From Desulfobacteraceae bacterium (GTDB lineage Bacteria; Desulfobacterota; Desulfobacteria; Desulfobacterales; Desulfobacteraceae): 64,000 nt of DNA. Position numbers and translations under genes: made by a program. A model generated the notes under the pieces. It was not told the origin of the DNA. It did no database searches and saw nothing but the letters and a program-made list of their open reading frames with translations. The number at the start of each line of letters is the position of its first letter. Positions within the stretch are counted from its first letter, which is position 1. Of the stretch, positions 17,327 to 25,417 are shown in pieces. Location: positions 1 through 64,000 of the forward strand of contig JAAEMK010000205.1 of assembly GCA_024225635.1 (NCBI GenBank). The letters run 5' to 3'.

Positions 17327-18358
17327 ATGAAAAATTTGCACAGGAGGAGTTTCCTCAAAGGCCTTGCTGCTTTGTCAGGGGCGGTAATATCCGGTGTCGC
17401 AGGCGCAAGAAATGCCAATGGGAATACTGCCGCACCTGAAACGGTTGAGGCACCGGCATTGCCCTGGGGATATGAAGAGCTGGACCCGGAGTATCTGAGA
17501 AAACTCGGCCATCTGGGCTACTATGCCTTTGAATGTGCCGGCGGTTCGTTCTGGGCATTGGTAACGGCATTGAAAGAAACCATCGGTTACCCCTATACCC
17601 TGATACCCCTGCCCGCCATGGAGGAGGTCATCCATCACCTTGAAAACAAAAAATCGGGGAAACATCTCCAGGTGATGATGCAGTTTGGTGTCGGAGGGGT
17701 CGCGAACTACGGCTCCTTGTGCGGCGCACCCAACGGCGTCTCATCCGCAATTAATATCGCATTGCCCATGGCCGATGTTAAGACGATCGTTCCCAGGCTC
17801 ATGCGGTATTACGAACAAACCCCCTTCCCGAGCGATAAATCAAACGAATATGGCGTCAACAAAGCGTTTTATCCTCCAAAATGCAAAAGCAACAAATCGT
17901 TGCCCCAATCCGCAAGCAACTCCGTCCTGTGCCATGTGAGTGTGGGAAAATGGTGTGAAAAAGCGGGGTATGCCTCCGGCTCCAAAGAAAGATCCGAGAG
18001 ATGTGCAAGGGTGACAGGGGACATTACGGCAATGGCCGGGACTCTCCTGAACGCCCACATGAAAGGGGAAGTCCCTACGCTTTTACCCATGAAGATTTCC
18101 CGGAAAACGGCAGGTTGCAGAACATGCCATTCCAAGGGGAAAAAATACGAGACAGGGCAATTTACCAGGGGCATGATGGAATGCGGCAGCTGCCATGACG
18201 ACATGCGGCCCCATTTGGGAGAAAACAAGCTGAAAACCGTATATGGAGAGGATATCGGCAAATGGACAGGCGCCGCCGCCATCGGCACGGCGGCAGGCAT
18301 AGGCGTCCATGCAGCCGGCAAACGTTTTGGCAGGGGGGAAACAGACAATGAAGAATAA
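17327..18358 (+). CDS. Split-Soret-type diheme cytochrome c, Tat-exported
   Basis: This 343-residue protein begins with a twin-arginine signal (R6-R7-SFLKG followed by a hydrophobic stretch and an Ala-rich cleavage region), so it folds before export to the periplasm. Two c-type heme motifs are visible: C264-RT-C267-H268 and C286-GS-C289-H290. The central part carries the redox-active C-GCAxxG-C-C pattern (YAFECAGGSFWAL, YGSLCGAPNGVSSA, then spaced cysteines), as in the split-Soret cytochrome c of Desulfovibrio, which has two stacked hemes per subunit. The physiological partner of that family is unsettled. The 3' end overlaps the cytochrome b gene by 11 bp, so both are translationally coupled. 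Confidence 0.88.
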   Translation: MKNLHRRSFLKGLAALSGAVISGVAGARNANGNTAAPETVEAPALPWGYEELDPEYLRKLGHLGYYAFECAGGSFWALVTALKETIGYPYTLIPLPAMEEVIHHLENKKSGKHLQVMMQFGVGGVANYGSLCGAPNGVSSAINIALPMADVKTIVPRLMRYYEQTPFPSDKSNEYGVNKAFYPPKCKSNKSLPQSASNSVLCHVSVGKWCEKAGYASGSKERSERCARVTGDITAMAGTLLNAHMKGEVPTLLPMKISRKTAGCRTCHSKGKKYETGQFTRGMMECGSCHDDMRPHLGENKLKTVYGEDIGKWTGAAAIGTAAGIGVHAAGKRFGRGETDNEE

Positions 18359-19142
18359 TACGGCAACGGTCAAAAGGCACAGTTTCCTTTACAGATGTCT
18401 TCACTGGCTGATCGTAACGGAAATGCTCCTGCTCCTGTTGTCCGGATTGAACTTGAGCGAATACCTCGATTTTGATTTCATAAGCAGGGGCGCTTCAAGG
18501 AATCTGCATATTGTGGCCGGGCTTGCCTGGATAAGCACCACCACCTTCTTCCTCTACTACTTCATCATGAGCGGGGAATATAAATGGTTTGGCCTTTCAA
18601 AAATTGGCCACGCATTTGATTTTTTCGTTCATGAAGCGAAAAACTGCATTGAGGGAAACAAAGTGAAAAGCCCGGTTGCATACGGTATTAAAAAGAAACA
18701 ATATGTTGAAAAAGTTGTCCCCACAGCCATTCTGGCATGGTGGGGGTGGTTTGGCTTGTGGACCGTAATGGCTTTTACGGGCCTTGCGATCCTCTTTCCG
18801 GGTAACTTTAACACCATAAACAGCTTATGCCATGGGATACTGCCGTCCTTCGGGAAAGCTGCCGCTGCCACGAGGCTCATACATATGTCCGCGTCCATGG
18901 CCATTGTCATTTACATGTTTATCCATGCCTACGCAACCTGGACCTTCGGATTGACGGGTTCAATGATTTCCGGGACCAGGGAAGAGCCGGTTGTTGACCC
19001 GGATAGGGAAGAATTTAATCCATTTGCCAGGCAAGGGAACGGGATGAGGCGAACACCCGCTCCTTTCCCGAAATGGGATCAAGGAACGCCACCTCCCTGG
19101 AAAGAAGCTGAAGAGGACGATCCCAGTCATCCTTCTGTTTAG
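18348..19142 (+). CDS. Formate-dehydrogenase-gamma-like membrane cytochrome b
   Basis: This 264-residue integral membrane protein has four hydrophobic segments (around residues 15-35, 52-70, 120-145 and 180-200). Histidines suitable for two b hemes occur in YRCLHWLIV, RNLHIVAGL and MFIHAYATW. It resembles the formate dehydrogenase gamma subunit/cytochrome b561 group, which passes electrons between a periplasmic partner and the quinone pool. The ATG at 18348 lies inside the end of the split-Soret gene behind GGGGGGA. The last 42 or so residues (from about 223) are a charged, proline-rich tail read antisense to the end of the pseudouridine synthase gene and look like overprinting. Confidence 0.88.
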   Translation: MKNNTATVKRHSFLYRCLHWLIVTEMLLLLLSGLNLSEYLDFDFISRGASRNLHIVAGLAWISTTTFFLYYFIMSGEYKWFGLSKIGHAFDFFVHEAKNCIEGNKVKSPVAYGIKKKQYVEKVVPTAILAWWGWFGLWTVMAFTGLAILFPGNFNTINSLCHGILPSFGKAAAATRLIHMSASMAIVIYMFIHAYATWTFGLTGSMISGTREEPVVDPDREEFNPFARQGNGMRRTPAPFPKWDQGTPPPWKEAEEDDPSHPSV

Positions 19143-19908
19143 GAAGAAGCTCGGGATAGTACCGGTCGTTGACAATGGGGCAGCCCAGGGCGCCCAGGTG
19201 AAGGCGGAGCTGGTGCTTTTTACCGGTTTCGGGGAATAGCCGGAAACGGGCCCTGTTACCCCGGGTTTCCAACAGTTCCAACCGGGTCGCGGCATTGGGC
19301 GTGCCCGGAACGATCGTGTTCCTGAACCAGGGCTCGCCCCTGACAATGCGGTTATCCATGCGGCCGGGAACGGGTCCGGCGGTTTCGGGCCATTGGGTCA
19401 CGGCTTCATAGGTCTTGGTGACCCTCCTGTCCATGAAGAGGCGCTGGTAGAGCCCCCGGGTTTCCGGCTGAACTGAAAAGAGGACAAGGCCGGCGGTTTC
19501 CCGGTCGATTCGGTTGATCGGCACAAGGCCGGGATTGCGGGTTTGCTGTTTCAGGCGGTTCAGCAGGGTCTCGTTCACATAGGGGCCGGAGGGAACCACC
19601 GGCAGGAAATGGGGCTTGCACGCCACAAGAAGGTGGTCGTCCAGGAAGAGGATCGTCTCCTGGAACGGAACCACCGGCTCAATCTCAACCTCTCGATAGT
19701 AATGAACCCTTGCCCCGGCAAGGTAAGGGGTTTCCAGGGTGACGGGGCTGCCGTCATCGGTGGTGACAAGGTGTTTGCGAATTCGCCCGGCCCAGACCTC
19801 CCTGCCGATGCGGGGAAATCTGTGGTCCAGGAAATCAAGAACGCCGGCAAACCCTTGGGGATTCTCCCTGGGCAGTGTTACCGTGGACGCAGAGGCTGAG
19901 ATTGCCAT
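19015..19908 (-). CDS. RluA-family RNA pseudouridine synthase
   Basis: This 297-residue protein contains the RluA-family catalytic signature INRIDRETAGLVLFS with the nucleophilic aspartate, followed by KTYEAVTQ and GKKHQLRLHLGALGCPIVND. It isomerises uridine to pseudouridine in rRNA or tRNA; the site cannot be assigned from sequence. The N-terminal part (FLDHRFPRIGREVWAGRI) is a partial S4-like segment. Its last 128 bp overlap the convergent cytochrome b gene. It lies 14 bp downstream of the unknown gene at 19923 and is probably co-transcribed with it. Confidence 0.92.
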   Translation of the reverse strand: MAISASASTVTLPRENPQGFAGVLDFLDHRFPRIGREVWAGRIRKHLVTTDDGSPVTLETPYLAGARVHYYREVEIEPVVPFQETILFLDDHLLVACKPHFLPVVPSGPYVNETLLNRLKQQTRNPGLVPINRIDRETAGLVLFSVQPETRGLYQRLFMDRRVTKTYEAVTQWPETAGPVPGRMDNRIVRGEPWFRNTIVPGTPNAATRLELLETRGNRARFRLFPETGKKHQLRLHLGALGCPIVNDRYYPELLPKQKDDWDRPLQLLSREVAFLDPISGKERVFASSRSLAWQMD

Positions 19909-19922
19909 TTATCGCACCTGCC

Positions 19923-20384
19923 CTACTGGATGGAGGGCCATTTGGGGGTCTCGTCATCCTCCCAGAAGTAGCTCCACTGAACCCCGTCGAGAATGCCGTC
20001 GGTGAACATGAAGCAGCACTCCAGGGCGCCAACGGTGATGAGTTTCATGGATGGAGAGAGTTCATCCTCCTCCTCCAGGTAGAAGTAGGCGTTTTTCTTG
20101 AGATAGTGCTTTACCTCGTCAAGGCTTTTGCCCATGACCTTATCGCTGTCCAGGATGGCGTCGTCCCGGGAAATGATGATGGTTCCGAGACGGAAATCCT
20201 CGGAGCCCTCAAAGCACAGGGCGATGTCGCCCTCCCCGTAATACCAGGAGATATACTCATCCCCTTCATACTCCTCTTTCAACTCCTCATCGGGTTGACC
20301 GAAATAGTCCCTGCACTCCTCCATGGTGGCGCCGAAGTAGATACCGCCAAGGCCTATCCCGGGTTTTATTGTATAATCAACCAT
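19923..20384 (-). CDS. Conserved hypothetical acidic protein
   Basis: This 153-residue cytosolic protein starts MVDYTIKPGIGLGGIYFGAT and is strongly acidic. The pattern of a glycine-rich beta start (GIGLGGIYFGATMEECRDYFG), a YYGEGDIALCFE strand and a later LDSDKVMGKSLDEVKHYLKK helix resembles small BLIP/OmlA-like or immunity-type folds found beside unrelated genes. I do not recognise a defined function. The ATG at 20384 has AGGAG five bases upstream; the in-frame GTG at 20390 is less well placed. It probably shares a transcript with the pseudouridine synthase downstream. Confidence 0.75.
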   Translation of the reverse strand: MVDYTIKPGIGLGGIYFGATMEECRDYFGQPDEELKEEYEGDEYISWYYGEGDIALCFEGSEDFRLGTIIISRDDAILDSDKVMGKSLDEVKHYLKKNAYFYLEEEDELSPSMKLITVGALECCFMFTDGILDGVQWSYFWEDDETPKWPSIQ

Positions 20385-20450
20385 TTTCACTCCTGTATTC
20401 CCTCATAAAAAAAGATCCCCATCTGCGGGATCGTTGCGGTTAAAAAAAAT

Positions 20451-20480
20451 AAGACCACGGGAAATTCCCGTGGTCTTTTT
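20451..20480. terminator. Intrinsic terminator, functional in both directions
   Basis: AAGACCACGGGAA pairs with TTCCCGTGGTCTT, with T-runs on the plus strand (TTTTT) and the minus strand (TTATTTTTTTTAA). It is placed to end the hrpB transcript on the minus strand. Confidence 0.8.
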
Positions 20481-20531
20481 GAGGGACACATTTACCATGT
20501 TTCATCCCGGGTGCCAATGATTTTCAGCCTG

Positions 20532-23066
20532 CTACCCTTTTTTTGGGGGACTGCTTTTGGGCCGTACTCTCCGGGTGGGTACGGCCGACCTTGGATCTTC
20601 GGGCCAATAGTGTTTGGGATATCTGCCCTTGAGATCCTTTTTCACCTCCAGGTAGGTGTTGTCCCAAAAACTTTCAAGGTCCTGGGTCACCTGGACGGGC
20701 CTTGACGCCGGGGAGAGCAGGTGAAGGGTGACGGGCACCCTTCCGTTGGCGACCCTGGGGGTCGCGTCGCATCCGAACATCTCCTGGAGGCGGACGGCCA
20801 GCACCGGCGATTCAAAGATGGTCCTTTCAAAGGAACCGTAATCAAGGGGAATCCTTGACCCGCTGGGAACCGTAAGGTGGGAGGGGGCCTGGCGATCCAG
20901 CAGCTGCTGCTCTTTATAGGTCAATTGGGACAGGACCGCAGCCTTGAGATCGATCTTTTTGAGCCGGGACAGGGAGGATACGGTGTCCAGAAAGGGAGCA
21001 AGCCAGGTCTCCAGGGTTTCGGCCAGGGCGGCATCGGAAAGATCGGGGAATTGGCCCTCCCCAAGGGCCCTTCCCAGGAACACGGCCCTTGCCTGGAACT
21101 GGCGAAGGGGACGGGTCCAGGGAAGCACGGTGAGCCCCTCCTCCCTTATCCCCCGGACCATGGCGGCGCAAACCTGCCCGGGATCGGGGTTCGTAAGTTT
21201 TTCATCATCAAGGACAAGGGCGTGGTAGCAACGCTTGCGGCTTGCCGCAACGCTCCTGGAACGACAGTCCCAGGCCACCTGGTCGGAAGTGCTGATCTGT
21301 CGGGCAAAATCCCGCTCCAGGGCCTCCCTTGGGTAGGGAGCCGCCAGAAAAATCCTGGCATTGGAATGCCTGCCGTCAACATGGGCGGCCACCACCAGCT
21401 CCTCCCAGGCCAGGGGATCGGTCTCGGGAAGAAAGCCCCCCCGCCCGGACGCCAGCAGAAAACGGCCGTCCCGGGTGCCCCGGTTCAACGCGATCCGTTC
21501 GGGATAGGCAAGGGCAAGCAGGGTACCGGCATTCCGGGAGTCGATTTTTTCATCCTTGATGCCAAGCTGTTTGCGGAACCGCCGGGCAAGCTTGCGAATC
21601 CGGGACATGATCCCTTTTTTCACCGTGTTGCCCCGGCTCCCGTTGGAAGAGAGAAGTTCCAGGCGAAATCTCAGATCCGCATCCCCCGTACCGTTTCGAA
21701 AGATCAGGAAATCGGGCTCCTGGAGCAGGGCCGCAAGGGTGCAGGCAAGGGCGCCAAGCCCCATGGCCCTGCCCCTGACAAGCATGTGGGCAAGCCTTGG
21801 ATGAAGGCCGAGGCCGGCCAGGGATTTCCCGTGGGCCGTGATCCCGCCCTGGCTGTCCAGGGCGTTGATCCGGGTCAACAGCTCCCGGGCCTGGTCCATG
21901 GAGCCCTTTGGGGGCGGATCGAGCCACTTGAGCGCTTCCGGGTCCCGGACGCCCCAGAGGGCCAGTTCCAGGGTAAACCCGGAGAGATCGGTATTGAAGA
22001 TCTCGGGCCGGATCTGGTCCCGGCGCTGGTTGTGGCTCCCGGCCGACCAGAGCCTGTAGCAGACACCCGGGCCGGTTCGTCCCGCCCTGCCCCGCCTCTG
22101 GTCTGTGGAGGACTTGGGCGCGGCAACGGTCATCAGGCTGCCCATGCCGGTGCCGGGGGAGAAGCGCGGTTCCCGCATGAGACCCGAATCCACCACGATG
22201 GTTACCCCGTCGATGGTGAGGGAGGTCTCGGCAATGGAGGTGGCAAGCACTACCTTGCGGCGTCCGGGAACCGAAGGCCGGATGGCAAGGTCCTGCTCCG
22301 CCCGGGTGAGATTGCCGTACAGGGGCACCACAAACACCTCCGGGGAGAGCCGGCCGTCATTGAGCAGGGCCGCAACCCGCCGGATCTCCCCCGCCCCGGG
22401 GAGAAACACCAGGACATCTCCATCCTCCCCGGCAAGGGCCCGGGTCACGACGCCGGCACAGAGACGCTCCGGGGATTCGTTCCCGTGACCCCGGCGGGAA
22501 TCCAGGTAACGGGTTTCAACGGGATAGCTTTTACCGGTGGATTCCACCACCGGGGCATGGTCCAGGAGTTCCGCCAGGGGAGCCGTGTCCAGGGTGGCCG
22601 ACATCACGATGATCTTGAGCTCCTCGCACAGGGCCTCCATGGCCTCAAGGCAAAGGGCAAGCCCGAGATCGGAGTTCAAATTGCGTTCGTGGAACTCATC
22701 AAAAATGACAAGACCGGTGCCGGAGAGCCCGGGATCGTTCTGGATCCGCCGGGTCAGGATTCCCTCGGTGACCACCTCGATACGGGTCTCCGGGGAGACG
22801 ACCCGGTCCATGCTGATATGGTAGCCGACTGTCTTGCCCAGGGGTTCTCCCAGCATCCGGGCCATGCGGGCGGCCGCGGCCCTGGCCGCAATGCGCCTGG
22901 GTTCGAGGAGCAGGATTTTGTTCCGGCCAAGCCAGGATTGATCAAGGAGAGCCAGGGGAACCCGGGTGGTCTTGCCCGCTCCCGGGGGAGCCTTGATCAC
23001 CAGCCGCGGATTTTGCTCAAGGGCTTTTTTGATCTCCGGCATCACCCGGTCAATGGGGAGGGTCAC
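20532..23066 (-). CDS. hrpB: ATP-dependent RNA helicase HrpB
   Basis: This 844-residue DEAH-box helicase has Walker A in APPGAGKTTRVPLALL (about residues 25-40), the DEFH box in IFDEFHERNLNSDLG, SATLDTAPLAE, and QRRGRAGRTGPGVCYRLW as motif VI. The long HrpB-specific C-terminal domain (including LTYKEQQLLDRQAPSHLTVPSGS and WPEDPRSAVPTRR) is complete. The cellular role of HrpB is still poorly defined in most bacteria. The start is a GTG at 23066, only 3 bp after the stop of the yqeY gene, which suggests translational coupling. A bidirectional terminator follows the gene. Confidence 0.94.
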   Translation of the reverse strand: MTLPIDRVMPEIKKALEQNPRLVIKAPPGAGKTTRVPLALLDQSWLGRNKILLLEPRRIAARAAAARMARMLGEPLGKTVGYHISMDRVVSPETRIEVVTEGILTRRIQNDPGLSGTGLVIFDEFHERNLNSDLGLALCLEAMEALCEELKIIVMSATLDTAPLAELLDHAPVVESTGKSYPVETRYLDSRRGHGNESPERLCAGVVTRALAGEDGDVLVFLPGAGEIRRVAALLNDGRLSPEVFVVPLYGNLTRAEQDLAIRPSVPGRRKVVLATSIAETSLTIDGVTIVVDSGLMREPRFSPGTGMGSLMTVAAPKSSTDQRRGRAGRTGPGVCYRLWSAGSHNQRRDQIRPEIFNTDLSGFTLELALWGVRDPEALKWLDPPPKGSMDQARELLTRINALDSQGGITAHGKSLAGLGLHPRLAHMLVRGRAMGLGALACTLAALLQEPDFLIFRNGTGDADLRFRLELLSSNGSRGNTVKKGIMSRIRKLARRFRKQLGIKDEKIDSRNAGTLLALAYPERIALNRGTRDGRFLLASGRGGFLPETDPLAWEELVVAAHVDGRHSNARIFLAAPYPREALERDFARQISTSDQVAWDCRSRSVAASRKRCYHALVLDDEKLTNPDPGQVCAAMVRGIREEGLTVLPWTRPLRQFQARAVFLGRALGEGQFPDLSDAALAETLETWLAPFLDTVSSLSRLKKIDLKAAVLSQLTYKEQQLLDRQAPSHLTVPSGSRIPLDYGSFERTIFESPVLAVRLQEMFGCDATPRVANGRVPVTLHLLSPASRPVQVTQDLESFWDNTYLEVKKDLKGRYPKHYWPEDPRSAVPTRRVRPKSSPPKKG

Positions 23067-23068
23067 AA

Positions 23069-23566
23069 TCAGGAACGCCCCATGTTCTTGAGCACCTCTT
23101 TGACCTGATTGCCGTCGGCAAGCTTGCCAAAATGCTTCATCACGGTTCCCATGGCCTGCATGGGCGCTTTAAACTGAGAAAAATCAACGTTGTCCCGGAT
23201 CCACTGCTCGATCTCCTCCGGGGTGGCCATGCTGGGAAGATAGCGGTTCAACAGCTCCAGATAGTCCGAGGTGGTCTCGTTCTTCACTTCGAGCATGGTC
23301 TTTTCAGATTTGACAAATTTGCGGATGATGTCCAGGAGATCGTCATCGGTGATCTCCTCCGGGGTCTTGACCCGGGTGGTCTTTTTCCCGCTCTCCAGGG
23401 TTATGGAGACGCTGAGTTTTGGAAACTCCCCCATGATGAGGCGCATGGTATCCCTGACCGCCGTATCCTTATTTATCATGGAGTGCTTCATATCCTGGCG
23501 GATCTTATCGTAAAGGGAAATCCCCATTGAGGCGTCCCATCCGTACTGCTCTTTGTTATCTGACAT
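23069..23566 (-). CDS. GatB/YqeY-family protein
   Basis: This 165-residue protein has the GatB/YqeY pattern: an N-terminal helix-rich segment (YDKIRQDMKHSMINKDTAVRD, TMRLIMGEF) and the C-terminal tail domain (YLPSMATPEEIEQWIRDNV, MQAMGTVMKHFGKLADGN). The tail domain resembles the tRNA-binding domain of GatB, but the stand-alone protein has no settled function. A GGAGAG site precedes the ATG. It sits directly upstream of hrpB with a 3-bp gap, forming a two-gene unit, and is divergent from the binding-protein genes. Confidence 0.88.
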   Translation of the reverse strand: MSDNKEQYGWDASMGISLYDKIRQDMKHSMINKDTAVRDTMRLIMGEFPKLSVSITLESGKKTTRVKTPEEITDDDLLDIIRKFVKSEKTMLEVKNETTSDYLELLNRYLPSMATPEEIEQWIRDNVDFSQFKAPMQAMGTVMKHFGKLADGNQVKEVLKNMGRS

Positions 23567-23650
23567 TGATAATATCTCTCCTGTAATGATTATCGGATTT
23601 CATCCGTTTAATATAATGCGGGGCATATATACCACATTGGAGAAGGGTCC

Positions 23651-23710
23651 GCCACAGACTTGTTATCAGCGGGTTTGAAAATGATTTGAGGTTGACTTTG
23701 AAATGAAGTT
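23651..23710 (+). repeat. Duplicated upstream block, copy 1
   Basis: This 60-bp segment recurs at 24508-24567, about 82% identical by hand alignment. Both copies precede a member of the tandem binding-protein pair and carry the same TTGACT promoter element, so duplication included the regulatory DNA. Confidence 0.75.
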
Positions 23711-23720
23711 GATCGATAGT
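23692..23720 (+). promoter_or_regulatory. Promoter of the first binding-protein gene
   Basis: TTGACT and GATAGT are separated by 17 bp. The same arrangement is preserved in front of the second copy, which strengthens the call. Confidence 0.6.
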
Positions 23721-23769
23721 AATTTTATGTACGCCATTCAGTAACCAATAGAAAATAAGGAGGGAATCC

Positions 23770-24474
23770 ATGTTTTCCAAACAATCCGGTTGGCTGTTTC
23801 TGGTCGTCGCAATGGTTGTAACCCTGGTGTTCGCCCCCATTGCTGCCGCCGAGACCTGGAGGATCACCTCCCTGGACTGGCAGCCCTATTCCGGATCGGA
23901 CATCCGGGACCAGGGAAAATCAATCGCAATCCTCAGGAACATTCTCGCCCGGCACGACATTGAGCTGATCGTGGAATTCTACCCCTGGAAGCGAGCCCAG
24001 AAGCTTGCGGGAACCCGGAAATATGTGGGATATTTTCCAGCCTGGCCCGAGGAGGTGGCAAAGGGATTTCTCCCGTCCCTCCCGGTGGACTGGTCCTACA
24101 TCGGTGTCCTGACCTACACGGGATCAAACCTTGCCTGGGAAAGCATCGACAAGCTGTATGAAACAAACAAGGTGATCACCATTTCCACCTATGTCTATCC
24201 AAAGAAGATCGAAAACGCCATGAAACGGTTTCCCGGGAATGTCATCAGTTCTCCCGACGAATCCCTTTGCGCAAAGATGCTGGCAAAAAAGCGGGCCGGG
24301 GCCGCCATCACCGATCCCGACGTGATGCTTTACAACGCGAAAAAGGAGGGAATCAGAAACATCGAAATTCTTAAAAAAAATCTTCAAAAAAAGGAACTTG
24401 TCATCGCGTTCAGGGATGACGAGGCCAACAGGCAGAGACTCGAATTCCTGAACAAAATCCTCACCCGGGAATGA
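23770..24474 (+). CDS. Periplasmic solute-binding protein, family 3-like, copy 1
   Basis: This 234-residue protein has a Sec signal peptide (MFSKQSGWLFLVVAMVVTLV, cleavage near AAAE at about residue 27) and a compact extracellular solute-binding domain of the amino-acid/polar-compound type. Visible blocks are TSLDWQPYSGSDIRDQGKS, FYPWKRAQ, YFPAWPEEV and KRFPGNVISSPDESLCAKML. No ABC permease or ATPase is nearby; instead a paralogue and a hybrid sensor kinase follow. It is therefore more likely a ligand-presenting protein for signalling than part of a transporter. About three quarters of mature residues match copy 2. The ligand is unknown. Confidence 0.87.
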   Translation: MFSKQSGWLFLVVAMVVTLVFAPIAAAETWRITSLDWQPYSGSDIRDQGKSIAILRNILARHDIELIVEFYPWKRAQKLAGTRKYVGYFPAWPEEVAKGFLPSLPVDWSYIGVLTYTGSNLAWESIDKLYETNKVITISTYVYPKKIENAMKRFPGNVISSPDESLCAKMLAKKRAGAAITDPDVMLYNAKKEGIRNIEILKKNLQKKELVIAFRDDEANRQRLEFLNKILTRE

Positions 24475-24507
24475 CCCTTGCCACCCCCGGACCCCATTAT
24501 CAGGGGC

Positions 24508-24567
24508 GTCACAGGACTGTTATCAACGGGTTTGGAAAAGAATTATGGTTGACTTTGAAATAAAGTT
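24508..24567 (+). repeat. Duplicated upstream block, copy 2
   Basis: Second copy of the 60-bp block at 23651-23710, lying in the gap after the first binding-protein gene. Confidence 0.75.
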
Positions 24568-24577
24568 AAACCATACT
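24549..24577 (+). promoter_or_regulatory. Promoter of the second binding-protein gene
   Basis: TTGACT and CATACT are separated by 17 bp, matching the position and spacing of the promoter of copy 1. The second gene can thus be expressed independently. Confidence 0.6.
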
Positions 24578-24646
24578 ATTTTTTATAATTTAATTCAGGA
24601 TTCGGCAGAAACAAAGGACTTGGGGGACAAGTATAAGGAGACGTGC

Positions 24647-25351
24647 ATGGTTTTAAAAAAATTTGGCTCGTTTGTATTGATTGTCACCATTGTTGCGGCC
24701 CTGATGGTTCCAACCACGGCCTTTGCCGGGGCCTGGAGAATCACCTCCCTGGACTGGCAGCCCTATTCCGGGTCGGATATGCGGGACCAGGGAAAATCAA
24801 TCGCAATACTCAAGGACGTTCTTGCCCGGAACGGCATTGAGCTGATCGTCGAATTCTACCCCTGGAGGCGGGCCCAGTACCTTGCCAGACAACCGAAATA
24901 CCTGGGATATTTTCCTGCCTGGCCCGAGGAGGTGGCAGAGGGATTTGTGGCGTCCCAGCCGGTGGACTGGTCCTACATCGGTGTCCTGGCCCCCACCGGT
25001 TCCAACCTTACCTGGGAGAACATTGACACACTCTATAAAAACCACAAAGTGGCCACCATCGTAACCTATGCCTATCCAAGGGAGATCGAAGACGCCATGA
25101 AACGTTTTCCCGGGAACGTCATCACCTCTCCCAACGAAACCCTTTGCGCGAAGATGCTGGTGGGAAAACGGGCGGAGGCAGCCATCACCGATCCCAACGT
25201 GATGCTCTACAGCGCAAAGCAGGTGGGGATCACCAATATAGAAATTCTTAAAAAGGATCTCCGGAAAAAGGCGCTTGTCATCGCGTTGAGAAATGACGAC
25301 GCCAACAGGGAGAGAATCGAGTTTTTGAACAAAATTCTCACTGAAAACTAG
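24647..25351 (+). CDS. Periplasmic solute-binding protein, family 3-like, copy 2
   Basis: This 234-residue paralogue of the preceding gene has its own signal peptide (MVLKKFGSFVLIVTIVAALM, cleavage after TTAFAG or close by). The mature sequence repeats the same blocks (WRITSLDWQPYSGSDMRDQ, YFPAWPEEVAEGF, VDWSYIGVLAPTGSNL, RFPGNVITSPNETLCAKML). I start it at the ATG at 24647, eight bases after AAGGAGA; a longer in-frame ORF would include the duplicated promoter block. Only 66 bp separate it from the hybrid kinase downstream, so it is likely co-transcribed with it. Confidence 0.87.
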   Translation: MVLKKFGSFVLIVTIVAALMVPTTAFAGAWRITSLDWQPYSGSDMRDQGKSIAILKDVLARNGIELIVEFYPWRRAQYLARQPKYLGYFPAWPEEVAEGFVASQPVDWSYIGVLAPTGSNLTWENIDTLYKNHKVATIVTYAYPREIEDAMKRFPGNVITSPNETLCAKMLVGKRAEAAITDPNVMLYSAKQVGITNIEILKKDLRKKALVIALRNDDANRERIEFLNKILTEN

Positions 25352-25417
25352 CCCCTGCCAAAGACACCCTCGCCGGAGTTCGCTGGTTGCCCAGGAGATC
25401 CCAAGGAGAGAAGCCAG

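Noticed and set aside
20877-23108. 743-codon open frame on the plus strand opposite hrpB
   Set aside because: It is the antisense of a clear HrpB helicase; high GC codon usage keeps the opposite frame open. No domain or ribosome-binding site.
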